A stretch of 7,077 nucleotides of DNA, taken from positions 1-7,077 of the forward strand of contig JAGLWR010000057.1 in NCBI GenBank assembly GCA_023133315.1, given 5' to 3'. The position numbers and the translations under genes are program-made. Source of the stretch: Methanomicrobia archaeon (GTDB lineage: Archaea; Methanobacteriota_B; Thermococci; Methanofastidiosales; B48-G16). The notes under the pieces were generated by a model. The model was not told the DNA's origin and ran no database searches. It saw only the letters and a program-made list of their open reading frames with translations. Shown here one piece after another: positions 1-6,192 of the stretch. Every line of letters begins with the position of its first letter. Within the stretch, counting starts at the first letter, position 1.

Positions 1-1119
1 AAGCTGGTGGCCAAGCCTGACCAGCTCTTTGGTAAGAGGGGGAAGAACGATCTCTTGTACGTGAATAAGACCTGGAATGAGGTAAAAACCTGGATCGAAG
101 AGCGGATGAACAAGAAGGTTACCATAATCCAGACCACGGGAAAAACCACGGGTGTACTGACCCACTTCCTTGTAGAGCAATTTATTCCTCACGATGAAGA
201 ATATTACGTGGCGATAACCACACACAGGAATAAGGACACGATACACTTCTCTATGAAAGGTGGCGTGGATATAGAAGAGGTATGGGACACTGTTGTAACA
301 TTGGACATACCTATACTCTCCAGCATCGAAGATGTGGAAGGGTTCCTTCCCGATGAACTTGGCAACAAAAAGAAGAAAGTGACAGATTTCATCACGGCAC
401 TGTACAAACTCTTGGTGGAGTATCATTTCACCTACTTAGAACTTAATCCATTCACCTTCGTTGGAGACAAAGTGATTCCGCTGGACGCAGTAGCGAAACT
501 AGATGACTATGCCTCCTACCAGTGTGCTGAGAAATGGGACAAGATCGAGTTCCCCTCCTCCTTTGGGTTACAGAAAACGGAAGAGGAGAAGTATGTCAGT
601 GAGTTAGATGAGCGGACAGGTGCATCACTGAAGCTCACCCTATTAAATCCCAAGGGCAGGGTATGGAACCTTGTAGCCGGAGGTGGAGCGAGCGTGATAT
701 ATGCAGATACTGTGACCGACCTAGGCTATGCTGATGAGCTTGCAAACTACGGTGAATACAGCGGCAACCCCAGCAGAGAATTGACATACGAGTACACCAA
801 GATCATCCTGAAGCTCATGGCAAAGGAGAAGGATCCTGAAGGCAAGCCGAAGTTCCTTATAATAGGAGGAGGTATAGCTAACTTCACCGATGTTGCCAAG
901 ACCTTCACTGGCATCATAGATGCAATTGAAGAGTACGCAGATAAGCTCAAAGAAATCAATGTTAAGATCTACGTGAGAAGAGGTGGCCCCAATTACAAGG
1001 AGGGCTTGGAGAATATGAGAAAGATGGGCAAACGACTGGGACTACCAGTGGAAGTCTATGGCCCTGAGACGCACATGACGAAGATAGTTTCCATGGCATT
1101 GGAAGGAGAGAAGAGGTGA
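1..1119 (+). CDS. aclB: ATP-citrate lyase, small (ATP-grasp / citryl-CoA ligase beta-like) subunit, 5'-truncated
   Basis: This subunit, with the next gene product, carries out the ATP- and CoA-dependent cleavage of citrate to acetyl-CoA and oxaloacetate in the cytoplasm. The reading frame is open to base 1. The first codons read KLVAKPDQLFGKRGK, which matches the ATP-grasp nucleotide-binding segment found about 50 residues into known two-subunit and animal ATP-citrate lyases (human K58/R66/G67 region, from memory). The true start is therefore upstream, and the GTG at 7 is an internal Val. Further marks, numbered from the first codon, are LNPKGRVWNLVAGGGASVIYA (mid-protein), GGGIANFTD near 289-297 and RRGGPNY at 326-332. 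The last two are the citrate-binding region in the human enzyme. It ends 5 bases before aclA, and its TGA stop lies inside the aclA ribosome binding site. Bacterial naming is used (aclB = small subunit); plants call the same part ACLA. Identity is very secure. Confidence 0.96.
   Translation, partial: KLVAKPDQLFGKRGKNDLLYVNKTWNEVKTWIEERMNKKVTIIQTTGKTTGVLTHFLVEQFIPHDEEYYVAITTHRNKDTIHFSMKGGVDIEEVWDTVVTLDIPILSSIEDVEGFLPDELGNKKKKVTDFITALYKLLVEYHFTYLELNPFTFVGDKVIPLDAVAKLDDYASYQCAEKWDKIEFPSSFGLQKTEEEKYVSELDERTGASLKLTLLNPKGRVWNLVAGGGASVIYADTVTDLGYADELANYGEYSGNPSRELTYEYTKIILKLMAKEKDPEGKPKFLIIGGGIANFTDVAKTFTGIIDAIEEYADKLKEINVKIYVRRGGPNYKEGLENMRKMGKRLGLPVEVYGPETHMTKIVSMALEGEKR
1113..1119 (+). promoter_or_regulatory. 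Ribosome binding site of aclA, containing the aclB stop codon
   Basis: GAGGTGA sits 5 bases before the ATG at 1125. The same GGTGA + 5 nt + ATG layout precedes icd, so it decides the aclA start in favour of ATG 1125 over GTG 1116. The aclB stop TGA (1117-1119) forms its last three bases, which suggests coupled translation of the two subunits. Confidence 0.75.
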
Positions 1120-1124
1120 AAAGA

Positions 1125-2978
1125 ATGGAAGATTACGAGTTATTTGATAGAAACACGAAAGCTTTTATATTTGGTACGCAAACGAGAGCTGGCCAAAGGA
1201 TGCTAGATTTTGATTATCTATGCCAACGTGATGAGCCCAGCGTAGCAGGCTTTATTACACCGACTGGGGGGGGTTATTTCAAATTATTCTGGGGAACCAA
1301 GGAGATCCGGATACCCAGGTACAGGTCGATTGCAGATGCTGCTAAGGCACACCCGGAGGCAGACGTAATGGTAAATTTCGCCTCTGAGCGATCCTGTGCA
1401 GAGACCACAATGGAGGCACTTGAGACTGATACTATCCGCACCGTTATCATGATCGCAGAGGGCGTACCGCAACGAGACACAAGGGAGATTGCAGCTTTTG
1501 CAAAGAAAAATAATAAGTGGGTCATCGGACCCGCCACCGTCGGCGGTATCAAGCCGGGAGCCTTCAAGATCGGGAATGCTGCAGGTACCATGCAGAACAT
1601 CAAAGACACGAAGCTACATCGTCCCGGATCCGTAGGGTTCGTATCGGTATCTGGTGGGCTCTCAAACGAAGGATACAACATCTGTCATCTAAACTCAGAC
1701 GGCATATACGAGGGGTACGCGGTCGGCGGTGATGTTTATCCGGCGACTACACTCATTGACCATCTCCTGAGATACGAAAAGAATCCTTATATTAAAATGA
1801 TGGTCTGCCTCGGTGAAGTCGGAGGCACGGATGAGTATGACGTAGTAGAGGCCGTGAAGTCCGGCAAGATCACCAAGCCTGTGGTGATGTGGACTACCGG
1901 CACCTGTGCCAGGATGCTCCCCGGCCAGGTACAGTTCGGTCATGCAGGTGCGAAGGCAGATACCGAAGAGAGCACTGCAGAAGCGAAGAACAAGGCGTTA
2001 AAAGAGGTAGGTGTGATTGTTCCAGAGTCTTTTGACGATTTCGGCGAGAAGATAAAGAAAACGTTCGAAAAATTGAAGACAGAAGGAAAAATCGAGCCGA
2101 TAGAGGAGCCTACAGTACCGCACATCCCTATGGACTATAACCAGGCAGTGGCCGAAGGTCTTGTAAGGAAACCTACCAATTTCATCAGTACCATCTGCAA
2201 TGAGACTGGAGAGGTCCACAATTATTGTGGCATCCCCATTGACGATGTCATAAAAGAGGGATATGGTCTGGGCGGTGTCATAGGTCTACTCTGGTTCAAG
2301 AAAGATCTTCCTCAGTATGCGAGGGATTTCATAGAATTAGTACTGCAAATAGTTGCAGATCACGGTCCAGCAGTCTCGGGGGCGCACAACACCATCGTCA
2401 CGGCGAGGGCAGGTAAGAGCCTCATAGAGTCCATAATCAGTGGCATAGTCACCATTGGTCCAAGGTTCGGTGGTGCTGTCAACGGTGCTGCAAAGCACTT
2501 TACCTGGGGAATGGAGAACAACATGGCACCCCGTGAATTCGTTGATGCCATGAAAGCGAAAAACGTCCGAATACAGGGCATAGGCCACAGAATCCACAGC
2601 GTGGAGAACCCTGATGCTAGGGTAGAGATAATGATCAATTTCGCGCGAAAACATTTCCCAAAGACCCCGCTGCTGGATTATGCACTGGCTGTCCAGATGG
2701 TCACTACCATGAAAAAGAACACGCTCATCCTCAATGTAGATGGATGTATAGGTGTGCTGTGCGTAGACATGCTCAAGAATCTCAACTACTCAGACAGTGA
2801 GATCAAGGAGATGATCGATATGGGTTTCTTTAACGCCCTGTTTATCATTGGTCGTACCATCGGTTTCATGGGACATTACTTTGACCAGAAGAGACTCAAA
2901 ACACCTCTGTACAGGCACCCGTGGGACGATATTCTCTACGACGTCCCTGAGAAGCCTGAAAAGGTAGAAAATAAATAA
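1125..2978 (+). CDS. aclA: ATP-citrate lyase, large subunit (CoA-ligase alpha + citrate-synthase-like domains)
   Basis: This is the catalytic large subunit: citrate is phosphorylated, passed to CoA and cleaved to acetyl-CoA and oxaloacetate. Numbering is from ATG 1125 (617 aa, close to the 600-610 typical of bacterial AclA). Residues 1 to about 330 are succinyl-CoA-ligase-alpha-like, with GPATVGGIKPGAFKIGN from G135 and the phosphohistidine loop VQFGHAGAKA, whose H273 corresponds to human ACLY H760. Residues from about 345 onward are citrate-synthase-like, with the expected catalytic set H421 (SGAHNT), H488 (GIGHR) and D539 (LNVDG), and a terminal YRHPWDDI. All key residues are present, so the enzyme should be active. 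An alternative GTG start at 1116, overlapping the aclB stop by GTGA and preceded by AAGGAG, would add three residues. A G8 tract (1266-1273) encodes Gly48-50 and is in frame. The gene is co-transcribed with aclB and icd. Some older bacterial nomenclature and plants use the reverse A/B letters. Confidence 0.96.
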   Translation: MEDYELFDRNTKAFIFGTQTRAGQRMLDFDYLCQRDEPSVAGFITPTGGGYFKLFWGTKEIRIPRYRSIADAAKAHPEADVMVNFASERSCAETTMEALETDTIRTVIMIAEGVPQRDTREIAAFAKKNNKWVIGPATVGGIKPGAFKIGNAAGTMQNIKDTKLHRPGSVGFVSVSGGLSNEGYNICHLNSDGIYEGYAVGGDVYPATTLIDHLLRYEKNPYIKMMVCLGEVGGTDEYDVVEAVKSGKITKPVVMWTTGTCARMLPGQVQFGHAGAKADTEESTAEAKNKALKEVGVIVPESFDDFGEKIKKTFEKLKTEGKIEPIEEPTVPHIPMDYNQAVAEGLVRKPTNFISTICNETGEVHNYCGIPIDDVIKEGYGLGGVIGLLWFKKDLPQYARDFIELVLQIVADHGPAVSGAHNTIVTARAGKSLIESIISGIVTIGPRFGGAVNGAAKHFTWGMENNMAPREFVDAMKAKNVRIQGIGHRIHSVENPDARVEIMINFARKHFPKTPLLDYALAVQMVTTMKKNTLILNVDGCIGVLCVDMLKNLNYSDSEIKEMIDMGFFNALFIIGRTIGFMGHYFDQKRLKTPLYRHPWDDILYDVPEKPEKVENK

Positions 2979-2983
2979 GGTGA
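2979..2983 (+). promoter_or_regulatory. Ribosome binding site of icd
   Basis: GGTGA directly follows the aclA TAA stop and lies 5 bases before ATG 2989, the same layout as for aclA. There is no room for a separate promoter in the 10-base gap, so icd belongs to the acl operon. Confidence 0.75.
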
Positions 2984-2988
2984 TATAA

Positions 2989-4182
2989 ATGTATGAACAA
3001 AAAATTGAAAAGGCAAAAGAACATTTCGGTAAGATTCTTGCCGAACAGCTCGAGCGAGTAGAGCGAATGAAGACAAGCCAGGAATGGACTGATTATACTA
3101 CCCTTAAACCGATAACAATAGGTTTTGTGGGTGGAGACGGCATAGGCCCTTTTATCGCTGAAGAAGCGAAACGTGTCCTGGAGTTCCTGCTCAAGGATGA
3201 GATTGCCAGCGGAAAGATCGAGATGAGGACAATAGAAGGACTGACCATCGAGAATAGAGCCAAGGTTATGAAAGCCATTCCCGAGGATATATTAGAAGAG
3301 ATAAAGAAGTGCCACGTGCTGTTGAAGGGTCCCACCACCACGCCCAAGAAAGGAGACCCATGGCCCAACATAGAGAGCGCCAATGTTGCAATGCGTCGTG
3401 AACTGGACCTTTTCGCCAATGTCAGGCCTGTGAAAGTCCCTGAAGATGGTATAGATTGGATATTCTTCAGGGAAAACACAGAAGGAGCCTACATTCTTGG
3501 AAGGAAGGGTGTCGACGTGACCGACGACCTTGCTATAGATTTCAAGGTCATTACCACACAGGGCTCTGAGCGTATAATCAGAATGGCATTTGATTATGCC
3601 AAGAAGAACAACATAAATAGGGTAACTGTTGTGACAAAGGCCAACGTTGTCAAGAAAACAGACGGTAAATTCCTCGACACGGCGGAGAAAATTGCAAAGG
3701 AGTACCCAGAAGTGGAATGGGACGACTGGTTCATAGATATCATGACTGCCAAGCTCATAGACCCAGCCCGGAGAACGCAGTTCCGGGTCATTGTGGCACC
3801 AAACCTGTACGGCGACATAATCACCGATGAAGCGGCACAGCTCCAAGGCGGTGTTGGGACTGCCGGAAGCGCAAACATAGGCAAGAGATACGCCATGTTC
3901 GAGGCTATCCACGGCTCAGCCCCAAGAATGGTAAAAGAGGGAAGGGCAAAGTACGCTGATCCATCGAGCATTATGAGAGCCGCGGCCATGCTCCTCAATC
4001 ATATCGGCTACAAGGAGAAGGCAGAGAAGCTTGAGAAGGCACTGAGCATCTGCAGCCAGTACGAGAAGAAGGTTGTGATCACAGGACGCAGCGATGGAGC
4101 CACAGGTGCGGAGCTCGCCAACTACGTGATGGAGACCGTCAAAGACCCAGAGCTGGAAAGCAAGTGGAAGAGTTATCAGTAA
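2989..4182 (+). CDS. icd: Isocitrate dehydrogenase (isocitrate/isopropylmalate dehydrogenase family)
   Basis: This 397-aa cytoplasmic beta-decarboxylating dehydrogenase most likely interconverts isocitrate and 2-oxoglutarate + CO2 with NAD(P). After an unusual amphipathic, charged N-terminal extension of about 40 residues comes the family start VGGDGIGP (GDGIGP 49-54). Substrate residues of E. coli Icd are matched in register: S130-x-N132 (S113/N115), R136 (R119), R146 (R129), R161 (R153) and Y168 (Y160), with K217 for K230. Metal ligands are D250, D276 and D280. The SAN motif and the position next to ATP-citrate lyase favour isocitrate over isopropylmalate or homoisocitrate. The cofactor pocket (HGSAPRM, R313-M314) matches neither the Lys-Tyr of classical NADP enzymes nor the Asp-Ile of NAD enzymes, so cofactor choice is open. 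The gene is third in the operon and is followed by a terminator. Family assignment is very secure, exact substrate fairly secure. Confidence 0.9.
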   Translation: MYEQKIEKAKEHFGKILAEQLERVERMKTSQEWTDYTTLKPITIGFVGGDGIGPFIAEEAKRVLEFLLKDEIASGKIEMRTIEGLTIENRAKVMKAIPEDILEEIKKCHVLLKGPTTTPKKGDPWPNIESANVAMRRELDLFANVRPVKVPEDGIDWIFFRENTEGAYILGRKGVDVTDDLAIDFKVITTQGSERIIRMAFDYAKKNNINRVTVVTKANVVKKTDGKFLDTAEKIAKEYPEVEWDDWFIDIMTAKLIDPARRTQFRVIVAPNLYGDIITDEAAQLQGGVGTAGSANIGKRYAMFEAIHGSAPRMVKEGRAKYADPSSIMRAAAMLLNHIGYKEKAEKLEKALSICSQYEKKVVITGRSDGATGAELANYVMETVKDPELESKWKSYQ

Positions 4183-4184
4183 GA

Positions 4185-4230
4185 CCTTCAAAAGAACTTT
4201 GAAGGAATAAATTTTTTTATTTTTTTATTT
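4185..4230 (+). terminator. Hairpin plus T-tracts ending the aclBA-icd operon
   Basis: CCTTCAAA (4185-4192) and TTTGAAGG (4198-4205) form a perfect 8-bp stem with the 5-base loop AGAAC, starting 3 bases after the icd stop. Two runs of seven T follow at 4212-4228. T-tracts alone can terminate archaeal transcription; the stem may stabilise the 3' end. On the other strand no T-tract follows the stem, so it serves the + strand operon only. Confidence 0.8.
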
Positions 4231-4264
4231 CTCTTGAAATTGAATCCGAAGAAAGGGGATATAT

Positions 4265-5446
4265 TTAATTTTTTATTCTTGATTTTATGACCTCTGCCAG
4301 TCTCTTTATCCCTTCTACTATGTCTTCATCAGAAGGATATGAGAAGTTTAATCTCATTGTATTTTTTCCACCTGCAAATGCAGAACCCACTACGTATGCA
4401 ACGTTATTTTTAATCGCATCTTTAAACATCTCTTTTGTATCGATATACTCTGGAAAAGTCACCCATAAAAACAATCCCCCCTTAGGAATGGTCCATTTTA
4501 CGCCTTCGGGGAAGTAATCCTCCATCGCTTTTAACATAATATCCCTTTTTCTCTTGTACATCTTTCTAAGCTTTTTGAGATTCTCTTCTAAGTACCCTCT
4601 GTGACAGTACTCATATACAGTCCTTTGAGAAAGCACGTTTGAACATAGATCTGCTGACTGTTTGGCGATCGTCAATTTCCATACTACTTCTGAAGGACCA
4701 CACACCCAGGCCACTCTGATTCCGGGAGAAAATATTTTAGAAAACGTTCCCAGATAAAGAACATTTCCCCTTGAATACGCTAAAATAGGTTTTGGTGGCT
4801 CACCGCTGAAAGCAAGCTCAGAGTACGGATTGTCCTCTATAATCGGAACATCATATTTCAAGGATATCTCAACGATCCTCTTCCTTTTCTCTGTGGACAT
4901 GCATACCCCTGCAGGATTTTGAAATGTAGAGACCACATAGATAAATTTTGGTTTCTTTCCAGTTTTTAATCTTTCCTCCAAAATATCTAAATCCATTCCA
5001 TCGGTTTGCAAAGGTATTGTTTCGATCTGCGCTAAGTATGCTCTAAATGCACTTAAACCCCCCAAATACGAAGGAGATTCTGTAATAACAATATCATTCT
5101 TATCTATAAAGATTTTGCTGACAAGATCTAATCCCTGTTGTGATCCAGCAGTAATAAGAATATCTTCAGGCTTTGCATTGTATCCTTTTTTTATCATGTA
5201 ATCTGCCAAGAACTCTCTTAGCCGTATATACCCTTCAGTCGTTCCGTATTGAAGAGCTTTTTTAGCTTTCGTTTCTATTACGTAATTTATACATTCTTTT
5301 ACTTGATCTATAGCATAAGAATCAGGACTCGGCAACCCCCCACCAAAAGAGATAATCTCTGGCTTTTGTGTCATTTTCAGCAGTTCTCGTATCTCAGAAG
5401 CTTTGAGAGCATTTGCTCTTTCTGAGTAGTACTTTTCCCATTTCAT
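4265..5446 (-). CDS. PLP-dependent aminotransferase, LysN / 2-aminoadipate aminotransferase type (class I/II)
   Basis: This cytoplasmic fold-type-I aminotransferase (393 aa) transfers amino groups between an amino acid and a 2-oxo acid, usually 2-oxoglutarate. Numbering is from ATG 5446. PLP-site marks are GSQQ 101-104 (phosphate cup), N177 (FQNPAG), D205 and Y208 (EDNPY), the Schiff-base K237 (GTFSKIFSPG), R244 and the substrate-carboxylate R365 (NTMRLNFS). It closely resembles Thermus LysN as I recall it, including KASEIRELL, where R20 aligns with LysN R23, which recognises acidic side chains. Glutamate, 2-aminoadipate or aromatic/branched substrates are all possible. The start at 5446 is chosen over ATG 5458 because GGTGT lies 5 bases upstream, family members begin near MKWEKYYSER, and the TATA-like box predicts transcription starting around 5453. 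It converges on icd and diverges from the pyruvate-kinase-C gene, with a shared control region. No lysine-biosynthesis genes are visible nearby, so the pathway is unassigned. Confidence 0.9.
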   Translation of the reverse strand: MKWEKYYSERANALKASEIRELLKMTQKPEIISFGGGLPSPDSYAIDQVKECINYVIETKAKKALQYGTTEGYIRLREFLADYMIKKGYNAKPEDILITAGSQQGLDLVSKIFIDKNDIVITESPSYLGGLSAFRAYLAQIETIPLQTDGMDLDILEERLKTGKKPKFIYVVSTFQNPAGVCMSTEKRKRIVEISLKYDVPIIEDNPYSELAFSGEPPKPILAYSRGNVLYLGTFSKIFSPGIRVAWVCGPSEVVWKLTIAKQSADLCSNVLSQRTVYEYCHRGYLEENLKKLRKMYKRKRDIMLKAMEDYFPEGVKWTIPKGGLFLWVTFPEYIDTKEMFKDAIKNNVAYVVGSAFAGGKNTMRLNFSYPSDEDIVEGIKRLAEVIKSRIKN

Positions 5447-5476
5447 TGTAGACACCATTTTTACTCTGAATATGGG

Positions 5477-5484
5477 TATAAAAA
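5477..5484 (-). promoter_or_regulatory. TATA-like box of the aminotransferase gene
   Basis: Read on the minus strand this is TTTTTATA, centred about 27 bases before a predicted transcription start near 5453. That gives a very short leader before ATG 5446. It abuts the left copy of the TTACGTCGATAG repeat, so a repeat-bound protein would affect TBP/TFB access. The call rests on geometry and composition only. Confidence 0.55.
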
Positions 5485-5486
5485 GG

Positions 5487-5520
5487 TTACGTCGATAGGG
5501 TAAAGGGCTTACGTCGATAG
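5487..5520. repeat. Two 12-bp direct repeats (TTACGTCGATAG) in the divergent promoter region
   Basis: Perfect copies lie at 5487-5498 and 5509-5520, 22 bp apart start to start (about two helical turns, so on the same DNA face). They fill the space between the two back-to-back TATA-like boxes of the aminotransferase and the pyruvate-kinase-C gene. An outer inverted pair, GGGTATA (5474-5480) and TATACCC (5532-5538), brackets them. The arrangement suggests an operator controlling both genes; the binding protein is unknown. Confidence 0.8.
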
Positions 5521-5528
5521 TTTTTTAA
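5521..5528 (+). promoter_or_regulatory. TATA-like box of the pyruvate-kinase-C-domain gene
   Basis: TTTTTTAA is centred 27 bases before ATG 5551, and no ribosome binding site precedes that ATG. This is the geometry of a leaderless archaeal transcript. The box directly follows the right copy of the 12-bp repeat. TATA within GTATACC (5531-5537) is a less well placed alternative. Confidence 0.5.
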
Positions 5529-5550
5529 TCGTATACCCTGAATGATAGTC

Positions 5551-5895
5551 ATGGAAAGAAAAATATTCTACTTTGAAAAGAAAGACAAAGAAAATACAGA
5601 AACTGCTATAAACCTTGCACTCCGGAGAGGAGAAGAACTTGGAATCAAAACGTTTGTGATGGCCTCCACACATGGGGACACTGCTGAGGCTTTTCTGAGG
5701 ATTGCTCCAAGAGAATATAATGTTGTCGTTGTGACCCATCAGGCAGGGTTTAAAAAGACAGGAGAAATTGAGATGAGTGAAGAAATAAAGAATACGCTGG
5801 TAGAAGGGGGGATGAAGGTCATTACGGCAGCACATGCGCTTTCTGGGGTAGGAAGAGGCATATCAATAAAATTTGGGGGGTATGACCCCACCTGA
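5551..5895 (+). CDS. N-terminal part of the split pyruvate-kinase-C-domain protein
   Basis: This is the piece as it reads without correction: residues 1-109 of the composite protein, followed by a short out-of-frame tail (GYDPT) and a TGA. ATG 5542 would add MIV. It keeps the nucleotide-binding-fold-like start but lacks the glycine-rich GGTGRGAD segment, so on its own it is unlikely to fold as the complete domain. Confidence 0.7.
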   Translation: MERKIFYFEKKDKENTETAINLALRRGEELGIKTFVMASTHGDTAEAFLRIAPREYNVVVVTHQAGFKKTGEIEMSEEIKNTLVEGGMKVITAAHALSGVGRGISIKFGGYDPT

Positions 5896-6121
5896 GATTA
5901 TTGCTAATACACTGAAGTTATTTTCCCAGGGGATGAAGGTATGCGTTGAGATAACGTTAATGGCTGCTGATGCGGGAGTTATCGACATGGAACACGAGAT
6001 AATTGCTATAGGAGGAACAGGAAGAGGTGCTGATACTGTCACAGTAATCAAGCCCGCGCATTCATTCAACTTTCTTGATCTTGATATCAAAGAGATACTG
6101 GCGATGCCGAGAGACAAATAA
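5873..6121 (+). CDS. C-terminal part of the split pyruvate-kinase-C-domain protein
   Basis: This is the +1-shifted frame carrying the remainder of the domain: TPPEIIANTLKLF, VEITLMAADAGVI, IAIGGTGRGADT and KPAHSFNF, ending in PRDK. The frame opens at a TTG (5873) and has an ATG at 5882, neither with a ribosome binding site. Independent translation is therefore doubtful, and it is best read as the continuation of the upstream piece. Confidence 0.7.
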   Translation: MGGMTPPEIIANTLKLFSQGMKVCVEITLMAADAGVIDMEHEIIAIGGTGRGADTVTVIKPAHSFNFLDLDIKEILAMPRDK

Positions 6122-6171
6122 ATGGATTAAAAGTTTATCATAATATATCTCAAGTACATAACACCGAAAGA

Positions 6172-6179
6172 TTTATAAA
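6172..6179 (+). promoter_or_regulatory. TATA box of the winged-helix regulator operon
   Basis: TTTATAAA is preceded by the purine-rich CGAAAGA (a TFB-recognition-like BRE). Its centre is about 31 bases before ATG 6207, predicting transcription from about 6201-6203, so the leader would be only a few bases. This is the best promoter match in the window. Confidence 0.75.
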
Positions 6180-6192
6180 GGAGGGGGTGTAG

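Larger units (their letters stand above)
5551..6121 (+). pseudogene. Pyruvate-kinase alpha/beta (C-terminal) domain protein, split by a one-base frameshift
   Basis: The two frames together make one 189-residue protein, about the length usual for stand-alone proteins of the pyruvate kinase C-terminal (PK_C) family, which lack the catalytic barrel of pyruvate kinase. The function of this family is not established to my knowledge; a small-molecule sensing role is only a guess from the allosteric domain of true pyruvate kinase. Conserved-looking segments are a FVMASTHGDTAE stretch (35-46), VVVVTHQAGF (58-67), ITAAHALSGVGRG (91-103), the join KFGGMTPPEI across the shift, and AIGGTGRGADT then IKPAHS (152-171). 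The break is at the G6 run 5875-5880, where five Gs would restore the frame. Both sides keep strong protein-like sequence with no other stops, so the lesion is either very recent or a homopolymer sequencing/assembly error. ATG 5551 is preferred over 5542 from the family start (MERKIFYFEK) and the promoter distance. Confidence 0.85.

Noticed and set aside
7..9. GTG as the true start of the ATP-citrate lyase small subunit
   Set aside because: The frame is open to base 1, and KLV before it continues the conserved ATP-grasp segment, so the GTG is an internal valine and the gene is truncated by the window.
1125..2978. Separate citryl-CoA synthetase / citryl-CoA lyase system instead of ATP-citrate lyase
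   Set aside because: The CoA-ligase-alpha and citrate-synthase-like parts are fused in one 617-residue chain with an ATP-grasp partner, which is the ATP-citrate lyase arrangement; the two-enzyme system keeps the lyase as a separate protein.
3292..3912. 206-codon open frame on the minus strand opposite icd
   Set aside because: It lies wholly antisense to a gene with every catalytic residue conserved, has no ribosome site or TATA box, and its translation shows no recognisable domain. Other long antisense frames over aclB, aclA and icd are dismissed for the same reason.
2989..4182. 3-isopropylmalate or homoisocitrate dehydrogenase
   Set aside because: The S130-x-N132 pair and the Arg set align with isocitrate dehydrogenases, and the gene is in an operon with citrate lyase. 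The LysN-like aminotransferase nearby is a reason to test homoisocitrate, but it is on the other strand in a different transcript.
5487..5520. CRISPR or mobile-element repeats
   Set aside because: There are only two 12-bp copies with a 10-bp gap, no transposase, no target-site duplication and no cas genes; the placement fits a promoter operator.
5869..5885. Programmed +1 frameshifting in the pyruvate-kinase-C gene
   Set aside because: No slow codon, stop codon at the shift point or downstream stimulatory structure is evident, and I know of no programmed shift in this family. A homopolymer error or a recent mutation is simpler.
6180..6189. GGAGGGGGTG as a ribosome binding site for the regulator gene
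   Set aside because: It lies 17 bases before the ATG and upstream of the transcription start predicted from the TATA box, so it is probably not in the mRNA.
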